Counted from the stretch's first letter, positions 1-9,189 are shown. The stretch is DNA of 64,000 nucleotides from Thermoplasmatales archaeon UBA447 (GCA_002503205.1 DARE01000008.1:1-64000); one strand, 5' to 3'. Program-made: numbers and translations. The notes: generated from the sequence alone by a model not told the origin.

Positions 1-364
1 AATGAAGTCTCAACGGTCCCATCATACCATACTGAGAAAAACGGTCAAAATTTCATCTTTATATTCCGTTTGGAAGTATTTTATCCATTTCTATAGGTGA
101 CTTAACCCTCGTTCCCTTCAATATCTGAATCACCCTTGTTGGATTCGGGAAAGTCAGATTTATACTCCCAAATCCTCATGTCTGAAAAGATATATAATAT
201 TCCTAAGTATGTTGAAAGCAAATAAAATTGAGCCCGTAAAATCAAAATTAAAAAGTTTGATGGGATTTGGAACATATAGGTGAGATTAGAGGAATGTTTA
301 AAATCATGACTTATTATAGGCATATCAATAAATGTATCTTACAGTAGCGGGGGGTTAAAACGGT
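1..364. other. Left-edge stretch without a recognised gene
   Basis: No convincing gene is seen. A minus-strand open frame of 73 codons (102-323) has low-complexity composition, no recognisable motif and no promoter or ribosome site that I could pair with it. The right part carries an AT-rich box at about 324-338 and a G-rich run (349-355) that probably serve the small membrane protein starting at 365. The window edge may cut a neighbouring gene. Confidence 0.4.
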
Positions 365-637
365 ATGGAAGACATGGAAAATGTGAAAAGAGAAAATAGA
401 AAGCTTCTAAGAAAAAAAATATGGATGTTTGCAACAGCCGCTTTTTTCATTATTGCAGCAGTTAGTCTTGGATTAAGGCTTTATTTTATGCATATCAGGT
501 CTTCTAATCCATTACATGGGCTTCCAGTACCAGCGTACGCTTCATCGGCCAACATATATACACTCTGGTATTTCTGGGCGATACCCTCATTACTTGTAAT
601 TATTGGTGTTATCTTCATTATAAGAAATAGTCAATGA
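365..637 (+). CDS. Small two-helix membrane protein of unknown function
   Basis: The product is 90 residues. A basic, charged N-terminus (residues 1-18) is followed by a hydrophobic helix at about 20-40, a short polar loop containing Pro and Ser residues, and a second hydrophobic helix at about 68-86. Two TM segments with a positively charged N-terminus suggest both ends lie inside the membrane. A G-rich run (349-355) about ten bases before the ATG could act as a ribosome site. A hairpin follows the stop codon. I do not recognise the family, and nothing nearby assigns a role. Confidence 0.55.
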   Translation: MEDMENVKRENRKLLRKKIWMFATAAFFIIAAVSLGLRLYFMHIRSSNPLHGLPVPAYASSANIYTLWYFWAIPSLLVIIGVIFIIRNSQ

Positions 638-968
638 ATTGAAAACTTTAGGATGACTTTGGCACCTTTCTGGTGCCTTTGTATTCAGAATTGTGTAAAC
701 TAATCAATGTTATTATGACTATTTGCCGAAAATTATGGAGACTGCCAGTATGTAAGGTTCCGGATTCCCTGAGAAAGATTGCCGTCTCTTTTTTATTGAG
801 GATAGACCTTTCTTTTTATTCTCACAAGTTTAAACGGGAACTGCGCAGTAATTTTTCAAATTTGCAGAGAATAAGATACGCTATATCACCCTGACTGTTT
901 TGAAATGAATTAAACAAATAGTTTCACAAAAAGTGTTTTAGTTTAGTTATCCTTACCTATTCAGTCCA
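638..968. other. Intergenic region with hairpin and promoter
   Basis: Apart from the hairpin at 661-677, this 331-base stretch holds no gene I can support. A 73-codon frame at 673-894 begins with GTG inside the hairpin and has no recognisable motif, so I treat it as chance. An AT-rich box at about 936-950 sits where a TATA element for the glycosyltransferase at 969 would be expected. Confidence 0.4.
661..677 (+). terminator. Hairpin after the small membrane protein gene
   Basis: A perfect 6-bp stem (GGCACC / GGTGCC) with a five-base loop lies 23 bases after the stop codon and is followed by a short T-rich stretch. This looks like an intrinsic-type terminator, although archaeal termination mostly relies on T-tracts alone. 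Confidence 0.5.
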
Positions 969-2021
969 ATGCCACATAAACCATACGGGAGACTCTCAAT
1001 CATAATACCGGTTTTGAATGAAAAAGGGAATCTCGAAAACCTGCTTCCGAAATTAAAAGATCACCGGTTAATAATCATTGATGATGGTTCAACTGATGGC
1101 ACAGCTGAGTTATGCCTTGGAAAGGAAAATGTGCTGTTCATTGAGAGAGGAAAGAAGATGGGCCTGGTTTCCGCTGTTCTTGAGGGTTTTAAGAATATCT
1201 CTCCTGATGACAGTTACGTAGTTACGATTGACTCAGATTCTTCCCATGACCCTGATTGTATAGATGCAATGGTGAGATATGCACAATCTAGCGATCTGGA
1301 TCTGCTCATAGGTTCAAGATATGTGAAAGGTGGAAGCAGCGAAGATTCCATACCAAGAAAAATAATGAGCAAGTCCGCCAATCTTCTTTTCAGGCTTGCA
1401 TTTTCCAGCAAAATTAAAGATGCAACAAGCGGCTTCCGTGTCTATTCCAGGTCTCTTGTTGAGTATTTGATTTCAGAAAATAAGAATTCCACAATATCAC
1501 CATCTTATGCAGGCCAGGTGGATATTCTCAGAAGGGCAATTAACTACGGCTTCCGGATCGGCGAATACCCGATCAGATTCAGGCAGAGAAGTGAGGGGCA
1601 CAGCAAGCTCAGAGCCGGAGACATTTACCAGTATCTTACCCTTGTTTCAAAAAAAGGCTATCTTATGAGGTATGTTCTTGTGGGCCTTTCCGGAGTAATT
1701 GTAAATGAAATCCTCCTTAAGGCTTTTCTTGGACTGATAGGGGATATGTCGGAGTTCATTGCCGTGGAGGCCAGTGTAATTTCAAATTTTGTGCTGAATG
1801 ACAGGATCACCTTCAGAACAACTGGTAATGCTGGTGGCAAATATTTTGTCAGGATGCTGAAGTATAATTTTTTCAATCTGGGAGGAGTGGGGATCAATAT
1901 TGCAATTTTCCTCACACTCATCAAATTCAGTTTCAATCCCCTGCTGGCTAATTTCTTCGGTATTGTTGTTGCATTCGTGTTCACGTATCTTACATCAATA
2001 TCCATCGTATGGAGAAGGTGA
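969..2021 (+). CDS. Glycosyltransferase family 2 (dolichol-phosphate mannose synthase type) with C-terminal GtrA domain
   Basis: The product is 350 residues. Residues about 8-230 form a GT-A fold: the opening strand reads IIIPVLNE (11-18), followed by DDGSTDG (38-44) and the metal-binding DSD (88-90), as in dolichol/polyprenol-phosphate mannosyl- or glucosyltransferases. Residues about 234-350 carry four hydrophobic segments of the GtrA/DPMS membrane type, which help flip or anchor lipid-linked sugar. It probably transfers a sugar from a nucleotide sugar to a polyprenyl phosphate at the cytoplasmic face. The next gene starts 13 bases before this one ends, so the two are translated together. 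The exact sugar cannot be read from the sequence. Confidence 0.85.
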   Translation: MPHKPYGRLSIIIPVLNEKGNLENLLPKLKDHRLIIIDDGSTDGTAELCLGKENVLFIERGKKMGLVSAVLEGFKNISPDDSYVVTIDSDSSHDPDCIDAMVRYAQSSDLDLLIGSRYVKGGSSEDSIPRKIMSKSANLLFRLAFSSKIKDATSGFRVYSRSLVEYLISENKNSTISPSYAGQVDILRRAINYGFRIGEYPIRFRQRSEGHSKLRAGDIYQYLTLVSKKGYLMRYVLVGLSGVIVNEILLKAFLGLIGDMSEFIAVEASVISNFVLNDRITFRTTGNAGGKYFVRMLKYNFFNLGGVGINIAIFLTLIKFSFNPLLANFFGIVVAFVFTYLTSISIVWRR

Positions 2022-3841
2022 ATTTGGAGGGCGTATATTCTGAAGATTACGAATTCTCAAGGATTTCACTTGCTTTATCCTCTCTTGGTATAGTGGGAAT
2101 CGTAAACGCGATTGAATACCTGCTTGGGTATGGTGGCATACTCCTAATTTCTTTTGAATTTGCATCTGTGTTGCTGGCATTTTTGGTTCTTTTTGTTGCT
2201 CTGCTTCCATCCGGATATAAATTGCCAAGCTTCAGAATATCACTTGCAGTTTTTGTGATTCTATACGTGATTTCTCAGTTTTTGATACAGACCATGACCT
2301 CCACAGGATATCTCGAATTGATAAGGTTGCTTGTTCCAGTTATCGTGGCTTGTATTGTTCTGTATATGCTAAGAGGCAAGATGTCCAGTATGCCGAAGTT
2401 TCGTGGGTTAAAATATTCCCATATAATCAAAACCCTTTTCCTTTTCATTTTTTTAATAATACTTGTTGTATATTTCTTAAAAGTCAGCTTCCCGTCTTCT
2501 GACGAATTTACTATTGATTGGTACTCTTCAATCCAGTTCTTGAGAGGGCTTGATCCCTATGTAAATTCAGTAACAGCTGGAGTTTTCAGATTTTACCCTA
2601 TTCCGGCCACTGCTATGACACCCACAATGACTGGGGGTTATGTGACAAATCTCAGCTATCCTTCTCTCTCCTTTCTTCTTCTGGTTCCTGCTCGATTGCT
2701 TGATATAAGCCCCTTTATCACCCTGATTCCCATTTATCTGCTACCATTGGTTTTTATAAGGAAGAACCTCAACATCCTTTCTGGTATAGCAATCTCTTCA
2801 GCATTCATTCTTCAACCTCTTCTCCTCACACAGTACTCCCTGGGTTTTTCAGATATACTCTGGATGACACTTACAGCACTCTCACTGATTTTCCTCAATA
2901 AAAGATATCTTTCAGGAGCCTTAATTGGCACAGCAATTTCACTAAAACAGGTTCCAGTGCTTCTGGCGCCGTTTATGCTTATTTTAATTCTAAGAAAATA
3001 TGGTTTAAAGGAATCCTTGAAATTTGTTGCCTCATCCATTGTTGCCTTCATAATTTTCAACGGCTACTTCATAATCAGGTCACCTTATGCCTTTATTCAT
3101 GACATGCTAGCACCGGAAATTCAAAATCTTATTGGTATTGGATTCGGCCCATCGCAGTATACTTTCCTAGGATTCATATATGTATCCAGGGACTTCTATT
3201 CATCTATGGTCATCTTTTTCCTCGTTCTACTCCTGATTGTTTATTTTCTTTATACTGAACAGATCCAGTACGGTTTTGTTGCATTCCCCATATTGATATT
3301 TATCTTCAATTACCGGCTTCTGGCTGAATATCTAATGTACTGGCCAATGATGGCTGCACTTCTGATCCCATACGTTGCATTGGAAAAGAAAGGCGTAGAG
3401 AGAAAGGCCAGAAATGTGCTTACCTTCAGAAAACATTGGAAAAAGGTTGCAGTTTTTGCAGTACTTATAATAGCAATTCCAGCAGTTGCCGCAGTTCATT
3501 TCTATAGGGCACCATCTTTAACTGTTAACAGTTTAGTGCCAGAGTATAATTCAAACGGAACCTTAGCTTATATGGAGGCTAATGTAACTTACCTTAACCA
3601 GCATACGAGTCTTAACCCATTGTACTTCAGATTCGTAGGGGGTTCATATATGGTAAATCAAAACGGCTATCTATGGAAATCATCTGGAAATATTTCGCTG
3701 TCATATGGAAATACATACAGATTTAACATTTATCCACTTGCCGGATCAGATCTAATTAACGTATCTGGAAGCTACAGAGTTATTGTTTATTATAAGCACG
3801 ATCTTGGAGAATTTAGTAAAAAAATTGTGATTCATGAATAG
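2009..3841 (+). CDS. Polytopic membrane protein, probable lipid-sugar-dependent glycosyltransferase
   Basis: The product is 610 residues with roughly a dozen hydrophobic segments from about 20 to 490, followed by a 110-residue outside domain rich in Asn, Tyr and Ser that looks like a beta-sandwich. This architecture matches GT-C membrane glycosyltransferases (DUF2029/PMT-like), which take sugar from polyprenyl-phosphate donors. I infer the role mainly from the 13-base overlap with the upstream polyprenyl-phosphate glycosyltransferase: one gene would make the donor and the other use it for surface glycosylation. Acidic residues after the second membrane group (SSDEFTIDW, about 163-171) fit a GT-C first-loop acid. 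Specific substrate unknown. Confidence 0.6.
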   Translation: MEKVNLEGVYSEDYEFSRISLALSSLGIVGIVNAIEYLLGYGGILLISFEFASVLLAFLVLFVALLPSGYKLPSFRISLAVFVILYVISQFLIQTMTSTGYLELIRLLVPVIVACIVLYMLRGKMSSMPKFRGLKYSHIIKTLFLFIFLIILVVYFLKVSFPSSDEFTIDWYSSIQFLRGLDPYVNSVTAGVFRFYPIPATAMTPTMTGGYVTNLSYPSLSFLLLVPARLLDISPFITLIPIYLLPLVFIRKNLNILSGIAISSAFILQPLLLTQYSLGFSDILWMTLTALSLIFLNKRYLSGALIGTAISLKQVPVLLAPFMLILILRKYGLKESLKFVASSIVAFIIFNGYFIIRSPYAFIHDMLAPEIQNLIGIGFGPSQYTFLGFIYVSRDFYSSMVIFFLVLLLIVYFLYTEQIQYGFVAFPILIFIFNYRLLAEYLMYWPMMAALLIPYVALEKKGVERKARNVLTFRKHWKKVAVFAVLIIAIPAVAAVHFYRAPSLTVNSLVPEYNSNGTLAYMEANVTYLNQHTSLNPLYFRFVGGSYMVNQNGYLWKSSGNISLSYGNTYRFNIYPLAGSDLINVSGSYRVIVYYKHDLGEFSKKIVIHE

Positions 3842-3871
3842 AGAGTTTCTTTTATTGATACTTTAATGGAA

Positions 3872-3883
3872 TTTACTTTATAC
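3872..3883 (+). promoter_or_regulatory. TATA box for the TauE operon
   Basis: An AT-rich box (TTTACTTTATAC) is centred about 26 bases before the TTG codon at 3904. That spacing places the transcription start at or next to the start codon, as in leaderless archaeal mRNAs. Confidence 0.55.
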
Positions 3884-3903
3884 GAAGTGGACATTACGAA
3901 AAG

Positions 3904-4887
3904 TTGACATCCGATATTACTTTGATATTGCGATTCCTTTCTATTCTTGGAGGAGGAGCAATGGCTGGCATACTGGGGTCACTTACAGGGCTTGGTGGTG
4001 CGACCGTTCTCGTTCCACTGCTGACACTTTTCTATGGAATACCTATTTATTTTGCTACTGGGGCGAGCCTCATATCAACCATAGCAACCAGCGCTGGCTC
4101 GGCAAGTGGATATACAAAGCATAAGATTGCCAATATAAAAATAGGCGTGGGGCTTGAGATTGCTACAACAGCAGGCGCCATTGTTGGTTCTCTGACAATT
4201 GTAGCAGTGCATGAGGCACACGCCAGCTGGATTATATATGTCTTATTTGGGATAGTTCTGCTCGGTTCACTTATTCCCACAATTCAAAGAAGCTCAAGCG
4301 AAGAACCATTAAAACGAAAACCGGACTGGAGCACAAAACTTTTTCAACTGGCCGGGGAATATTATGATACCAAATTAAAAAAGAAAATAAGCTATGAAGG
4401 AGTAAGATGGTGGCTCGCTGAAATAATCATGTTCTTTGCGGGTGTTATTTCCGGGCTTCTTGGGATTGGAAGTGGAGCCCTGAAAGTTCTTGGTATGGAT
4501 TGGGCAATGAACTTGCCTATGAAAGTTACAACTACAACCAGCAACTTTATGATTGGGATTACTGCAGCCACCGGGAGTTCCATCTACTGGTATGAGGGAT
4601 ATATCCAACTTTTCATTGCCGGGGCTACTGCCATAGGTGTTGTCATAGGGGCATACATTGGCAGTCGGCTTCTCCTCAAGATAACAAACAAGAACATAAG
4701 GTGGATATTCTTTTCAATCCTTTCATTCCTGGGCGTAGAGATGCTTTTGGAAGGTCTTGACAAGGCAAAGGTGCTTGTCATAGCAACCTATATAGAGGAA
4801 ATTATATCTATTGTCGTGGCAATAGGCATGATATCTGGTCTTTACTTGAAAACAAAGAGGGGTGAAAATGCCGCCAAAGCAGCGTGA
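3904..4887 (+). CDS. TauE/SafE family sulfite/anion exporter
   Basis: The product is 327 residues with about eight or nine membrane helices in two halves. The first half has the family's glycine-rich GSLTGLGGA stretch (about 25-33) and the second half repeats it as SGLLGIGSG (about 182-190), the internal duplication typical of TauE/SafE (DUF81). Members export sulfite, sulfoacetate or other small organic anions; the substrate here is not evident. The start is taken as TTG at 3904 because the TATA box is correctly spaced for a leaderless message; an ATG at 3961 would cut into the first helix. It overlaps the DUF1634 gene, its usual partner. Confidence 0.82.
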   Translation: MTSDITLILRFLSILGGGAMAGILGSLTGLGGATVLVPLLTLFYGIPIYFATGASLISTIATSAGSASGYTKHKIANIKIGVGLEIATTAGAIVGSLTIVAVHEAHASWIIYVLFGIVLLGSLIPTIQRSSSEEPLKRKPDWSTKLFQLAGEYYDTKLKKKISYEGVRWWLAEIIMFFAGVISGLLGIGSGALKVLGMDWAMNLPMKVTTTTSNFMIGITAATGSSIYWYEGYIQLFIAGATAIGVVIGAYIGSRLLLKITNKNIRWIFFSILSFLGVEMLLEGLDKAKVLVIATYIEEIISIVVAIGMISGLYLKTKRGENAAKAA

Positions 4888-5266
4888 CATAGATAGTATT
4901 ACGAGCCTTATTTTGCGTGTAGGGGTACTGAGCAGCCTTTCTCTTATTATTGTGGGCGTTATCCTTCTTTTCATAGACGGAAAGGCAGACGGGGTATCTA
5001 TTTCGCAGATAGCTTCCTTCCATTCGTCTTTTAACTCATCATACCTGAATCCTACCCATATAATTCAGGGATTGATCGCAGTTGATCCACTTTACTTTAT
5101 AACACTTGGTCTTTGGGTTCTGATTTTCACACCAATAACTGTGGTCTTCACGTCCATGGTTACCTTTGTTACCTCAGGTAACCGTCTGTATATTGCAATG
5201 AGCCTTATTGTTCTCTTCAACCTGTTTTTTGCAATGCTTGCTATACCTTCTATAATACATACCTGA
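4868..5266 (+). CDS. DUF1634 membrane protein, partner of TauE exporter
   Basis: The product is 132 residues with three hydrophobic segments (about 17-37, 70-95 and 105-128). The LNPTHIIQGL stretch before the second helix and the overall pattern match DUF1634, a family found next to TauE/SafE exporters. The ATG at 4868 is preferred over GTG at 4862 because the GTG sits inside a ribosome site (GGGGTGA) just upstream. It overlaps the end of the exporter gene by 20 bases, so the two are translationally coupled. Function unknown; probably an accessory subunit. A T-rich stretch follows the stop codon. Confidence 0.8.
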   Translation: MPPKQRDIDSITSLILRVGVLSSLSLIIVGVILLFIDGKADGVSISQIASFHSSFNSSYLNPTHIIQGLIAVDPLYFITLGLWVLIFTPITVVFTSMVTFVTSGNRLYIAMSLIVLFNLFFAMLAIPSIIHT

Positions 5267-5280
5267 TCTATTTTTTCCAT
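5267..5280 (+). terminator. T-rich terminator after the TauE operon
   Basis: A run of six T residues in a pyrimidine-rich stretch directly follows the stop codon, the kind of T-tract at which archaeal RNA polymerase stops. Confidence 0.45.
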
Positions 5281-5773
5281 TTCCTGAATAAAAAGCCTAA
5301 AAGGTACCTGATATTTTTAGTAGATCAGTAAATGAGGAACAATTTAAATCATAACACCACTATTTAAGGATGTTGAGAAATATCAGAAATAAATCAAGAG
5401 TGATACGAAAAGTCTACAGGATTTATACCCGGAATATTCCCAGTAAAATGTATTCAGAAGCATATGTATAACTGGGTCAACATTTGCTAAAAATACTTTT
5501 CAGTTCTATTAAAGCCAAAGGGAGTCCGGAACTAAATAGTCACTAACGACAAGAATGAATCCGTTTCAGATACAACTGGCAAGTGCGGGCAGAAAGCCGC
5601 TAAGGACTTTCTGTATTATTCAACGTTCGGATAATTCGATTCAAATGTATTAGAAACCATAGGTAAAATGATGTAATCCTCCTTGAATCTATTCTATTTG
5701 TCATCTTTCATTTTTTCCAGAGTTAAAAATTGCTCTGAATAAAATACCAAAGAACCTTAATTGATTCCGAAAA

Positions 5774-5786
5774 TTTAATAATATAT
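5774..5786 (+). promoter_or_regulatory. TATA box for the zinc-ribbon microprotein
   Basis: The sequence TTTAATAATATAT is centred about 26 bases upstream of the ATG at 5806, predicting a leaderless transcript. Confidence 0.55.
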
Positions 5787-5805
5787 TTTTTCATGAATAA
5801 CCCAT

Positions 5806-6024
5806 ATGGGAAATCTATACAACCTCAAGTGCCCTAATTGTGGTAATGAGTTCCAGTACTATTATGACTTTTTATTTCCTTCAGCTGAACTAGGTATTGT
5901 ATTCAAGTATGGCCCAAACACTTTTTCAGTTAAATGCCCACAATGCCACAAGAGAACAAGGTACCATGTGACCGATGCAGATATTGCAGACTCAAAAATG
6001 GGCAATTCCAGCAATGATACATAA
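5806..6024 (+). CDS. Zinc-ribbon microprotein
   Basis: The product is 72 residues with two CxxC knuckles: CPNC at 9-12 and CPQC at 45-48. A hydrophobic, Tyr/Phe-rich stretch of about 30 residues lies between them. The spacing fits a single zinc-binding ribbon. The last 15 residues are polar and probably disordered. A well-placed TATA box and ATG support expression as a monocistronic, leaderless gene. No specific family is recognised; such proteins often bind nucleic acids or act as adaptors, but nothing here proves that. Confidence 0.7.
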   Translation: MGNLYNLKCPNCGNEFQYYYDFLFPSAELGIVFKYGPNTFSVKCPQCHKRTRYHVTDADIADSKMGNSSNDT

Positions 6025-6409
6025 TCCAGCTATGGAATATCAAAAGATTCTTGGGAGATATAGGTACAATCTTGACGCTTCATTTAACTTAATAGTCTGA
6101 TACTCTCAAACGTATGGATTAACAGAAGAGATTCTAGATACCTACGTATCGATTGAATCTACAGACGGGCAATTCTTTGACATATTGGTTATCGTTTTAC
6201 CATGAACTGTTCATTTTTCTATTTATTTTCTGGTTTTATACCCTTCATGGATAACAGTAGAATTGGCTTCTAGTATGGGTCAGAATTTTCACTTATATTG
6301 AGGGATTGCTATATAGAAAATTGAATTCGACCCATAAATCATAGAATTTATTCATTACACCTAAAAAATGTTTATTACCGATGTAGAAATGATAGATTAG
6401 GTTCCTCAA
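6025..6409. other. 385-base gap with long imperfect inverted repeat
   Basis: No gene is supported. It contains an inverted repeat (6274-6287 with 6324-6336, listed separately) and, near its right end at about 6366-6378, an AT-rich box suitable as a promoter for the flavoprotein gene at 6410. Confidence 0.4.
6274..6336. repeat. Imperfect inverted repeat, 13-14-nt arms
   Basis: The left arm (6274-6287, beginning TATGGGTC) and right arm (6324-6336, ending GACCCATA) are reverse complements apart from one extra base in the left arm. The loop is about 36 bases. It could be the stem of a small RNA, the ends of a decayed miniature transposable element, or chance; no target duplication is obvious. 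Confidence 0.5.
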
Positions 6410-7858
6410 ATGCTTAACTTCGAAAGAGTAAAGATAGAACACGAAGACCCTGAAAAGAGAATTGGAAGTTTTAAGCTAGAACCTGTCAAAGGATATACAG
6501 ATTCTGAAGCTGTTGCAGAGGCTAGCAGATGTCTGGGCTGTAACATATGCACACAGTCATGTCCAGCCAGCCTTGACATAGGAGGATACATAAGAAGCAG
6601 TGCAGTTGGAGACCCTGCCCAGACTGTTCGGATAGTCTTCGAAAATCTTCCATTTCCAGCCATTATAGGGAGAGTATGTACTCACCTGTGTGAGGACATA
6701 TGTGTTTTATATGACACTGGCGGTCCCATAGCTATCAGGCATATGAAGAGATACGCAGCTGATAAGTTTGATGATTACTCGCAGGTTCTCAACATTCCAA
6801 GGAAAAGATTTATCGGAAAAAAGGTCGCAGTGATTGGAGGAGGACCATCCGGACTTACTGCTGCATTTTATCTCTCAGTTCAGGGGATAAAGGTCACGAT
6901 TTTCGAGAAGCTCCCTGCACTCGGAGGGTTTATGAAGACAGGAATACCGAGATACAGGCTCCCTCAGGAAGTTCTGGATAAAGAGATAGGATTCATCATA
7001 GATCAGGGAGTGGATGTCAAATTAAGTACTGAGGTTGGAAAGGACATCTCATTCAAGGAAATCATGGAAAGCTTTGATGCTGTATACATTTCAGTTGGCA
7101 ACCAGAAGCCACGAATGACTGGAACCCCGGGAAGCGATGCAAAGAATGTGATCCATGCAACCGAATTTCTAAGAAGGACAAGCTTCGGTGAACATATAGA
7201 CGTCGGCCAGAACGTGGCAATAATTGGTGGAGGCTTCACTGCGAATGATTCCTCCAGGACCTCACTCAGGCTTGGCGCTAAGAATGTGCATATCATGTAC
7301 AGAAGAAGGGACATTGACAGGCCAGGCTATCCATCTATGAATGCAGAGGAGGAGATGGAAGAGGCCGTTGAGGAGCATGTCGATTACATGTGGGAGGTAA
7401 CTCCTTTCGAATATGTTAAGGAGGGTGACAGAGTCGTCACACTGAGATACTGGCAGAATGAGATGGTCCCTGACAAGGGTGGTCGTGCAAAACCAATTCC
7501 TAAAAAGGATCGAGTGCTGGAGATGCCTGTGGATTACGTGATAGAGGCAACCGGACAGGAAACAGACTATTCATTCCTTAGCGAAGAGTACGCAAGGCAG
7601 CTACGCCTTACACCCCATGGGCAGCCAATTACAAATGAATTCAACATGACTTCAATAAAGGGGGTCTTCACTGGAGGGGATTCCACAAACCTGAACCGTG
7701 ATCTCATAAGCGCAGTCAGGGATGCAGACAGCGCAGTCCAGGGAATTCTTCAATATCTGAATGTCATGGATATGGTTGATGAAGACCATCTCCCCATACT
7801 TGACAGATGGAAAAAATACTCCTCATCCAGCGCAAAGATAGCCTTCATGAGCAGATAG
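6410..7858 (+). CDS. GltD-like NADPH/FAD oxidoreductase with N-terminal Fe-S domain
   Basis: The product is 482 residues. An N-terminal Fer4_20-type domain carries the cysteines of CLGCNICTQSC (about 41-51) and a second group in CTHLCEDIC (about 89-97), expected to bind two [4Fe-4S] clusters. An FAD Rossmann motif VIGGGPSG (about 142-149) and a second NADPH motif IIGGGF (about 272-277) follow, as in the small subunit of glutamate synthase and the related NfnB/sulfide dehydrogenase subunits. No large subunit gene is nearby, so it may act alone or with ferredoxin as an NADPH:ferredoxin-type enzyme rather than in glutamate synthesis. It converges with serS, only five bases away. Confidence 0.82.
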   Translation: MLNFERVKIEHEDPEKRIGSFKLEPVKGYTDSEAVAEASRCLGCNICTQSCPASLDIGGYIRSSAVGDPAQTVRIVFENLPFPAIIGRVCTHLCEDICVLYDTGGPIAIRHMKRYAADKFDDYSQVLNIPRKRFIGKKVAVIGGGPSGLTAAFYLSVQGIKVTIFEKLPALGGFMKTGIPRYRLPQEVLDKEIGFIIDQGVDVKLSTEVGKDISFKEIMESFDAVYISVGNQKPRMTGTPGSDAKNVIHATEFLRRTSFGEHIDVGQNVAIIGGGFTANDSSRTSLRLGAKNVHIMYRRRDIDRPGYPSMNAEEEMEEAVEEHVDYMWEVTPFEYVKEGDRVVTLRYWQNEMVPDKGGRAKPIPKKDRVLEMPVDYVIEATGQETDYSFLSEEYARQLRLTPHGQPITNEFNMTSIKGVFTGGDSTNLNRDLISAVRDADSAVQGILQYLNVMDMVDEDHLPILDRWKKYSSSSAKIAFMSR

Positions 7859-7863
7859 TGGTT

Positions 7864-9189
7864 CTAACTTATAGTGTCGAACCCGGTGTATGGGACCAGT
7901 ACATCCGGGATTTTTATTTTCTTTCCATCCTCTGACTGATAGTTCTCCATAATTGCGACTATTGTCCTTGTTGTTGCAACAGCAGTTGAATTAAGAGTAT
8001 GGACAAACTGGTTCCCGGATTTTCCCCTGAATTTTATTCCCAGTGAGCGGGCCTGGTAGTCCGTATCGTTGGAAGCTGACACAACCTCGCGGAATTTTCC
8101 CTGTGCAGGGAACCATGCCTCTATATCATACTTCTTTGCTGCCAGATTTCCGAGCTCACCGGAACATACATTTACTACACGATAAGGAATCTCCAGGTTT
8201 CTGAATATATCTTCAGAATTATGAAGGAGTTCCTCGAGGAAATCCCATGACTCATCCGGATGGCAGAAAATGAACTGCTCAATCTTCGTGAACTGGTGAA
8301 CCCTGAAGATCCCCTTTGTATCCTTCCCATGTGCACCTGCCTCCCTTCTGAAGCATGGAGATACTCCTGCGATTCTTAGAGGAAGGGACGATGGCTCTAG
8401 TGTTTCTCCCATGTACATTGATGCGATCGGGTGCTCTGAAGTGGAAATAAGATAAAGGTCCTCTCCCTCCATTTTGTAAAGAGTGTCCTTAAAAGTCTCC
8501 ATGTCTGTGGCCCCACTCATGGATGCAAGATTCAGCATATATGGCGGCTCAACAACGTTAAAGCCCCTTTCTGAAAGAAAATCCACAGCGTAATTGACAA
8601 GTGCAAGCTCAAGTTTCACCAGCCTGTTTTTCAGGTAGTAGAACCTTGCTCCTGATACCTTCGAAGCGCGATCCAGGTCCGCAAGGTCCATTGACGCTAG
8701 AAGATCGACATGGCTTATTGGCTTTCCTTCTATCAGCGTATATTTTCCATTCCCTTCTGTTGCTTGATTGAATTCATCCAGATCTCCGGAGTAAACCTTT
8801 GCAGTGCCCCAGAAATTGTGAAACTGGTTGTTCTCGTCTCCCTTGCAGACTGGCACAGATTCATGTAACAGGTTTGGCATTGTGTTAAGAATTCTGGACC
8901 TTGAATTCTCAATCTCTGCCATTTCAGCTTCAAGTGCACTGATCCTGTCATTTATCGACTTCACTTTTTCCTTTGAGCTCCCTGGGTTTTTGCCTGCCTT
9001 AACGAGTGATGATATGCTGGCTGTTATCTCGTTTTTCTCATGCCTTAAACTATTGAGGTCTTTCAGTTTTGCCCTCCATTGACTGTCCAGGGTAAAGAAT
9101 TCTTCTAAGGCGGAATCTCCAAATCCCCTTGCCTTGAAGGCTTTCCTGAACAATTCTGGGTTCTCCCTCAGGAGATGGATATCTATCAT
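7864..9189 (-). CDS. serS: Seryl-tRNA synthetase (class II, common type)
   Basis: The product is 441 residues, normal for the common (non-methanogen) SerRS. Residues 1-105 form the long coiled-coil arm that contacts the serine tRNA variable loop. The class II core has motif 2 around FRREAGAHGKDTKG (about 284-297) and motif 3 around the Thr-Arg-Thr of the C-terminal NSTAVATTRT stretch (about 406-415). It charges tRNA-Ser with serine. An AT-rich box at 9209-9220 lies about 25 bases before the ATG, so the message is probably leaderless. It is transcribed alone, convergent with the flavoprotein gene. Confidence 0.96.
   Translation of the reverse strand: MIDIHLLRENPELFRKAFKARGFGDSALEEFFTLDSQWRAKLKDLNSLRHEKNEITASISSLVKAGKNPGSSKEKVKSINDRISALEAEMAEIENSRSRILNTMPNLLHESVPVCKGDENNQFHNFWGTAKVYSGDLDEFNQATEGNGKYTLIEGKPISHVDLLASMDLADLDRASKVSGARFYYLKNRLVKLELALVNYAVDFLSERGFNVVEPPYMLNLASMSGATDMETFKDTLYKMEGEDLYLISTSEHPIASMYMGETLEPSSLPLRIAGVSPCFRREAGAHGKDTKGIFRVHQFTKIEQFIFCHPDESWDFLEELLHNSEDIFRNLEIPYRVVNVCSGELGNLAAKKYDIEAWFPAQGKFREVVSASNDTDYQARSLGIKFRGKSGNQFVHTLNSTAVATTRTIVAIMENYQSEDGKKIKIPDVLVPYTGFDTIS

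Larger units (their letters stand above)
5267..5805. other. 539-base AT-rich gap without a recognised gene
   Basis: I see no supportable gene. The part from about 5520 to 5660 is less AT-rich and has short open frames in two phases (one of about 32 codons from an ATG at 5557), which suggests a decayed coding remnant, but I cannot match it to a family. The end of the gap carries the promoter for the zinc-ribbon protein. Confidence 0.4.

Noticed and set aside
102..323. Minus-strand 73-codon open frame
   Set aside because: Low-complexity, no motif, and no promoter or ribosome site pairs with it; AT-rich intergenic sequence gives such frames by chance.
673..894. Plus-strand 73-codon open frame
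   Set aside because: Begins with GTG inside a terminator-like hairpin, has no recognisable motif and no ribosome site.
5520..5660. Possible decayed transposase or other coding remnant
   Set aside because: Short frames in two phases were seen, but no catalytic motif, zinc ribbon or terminal repeats could be matched, so no family can be claimed.
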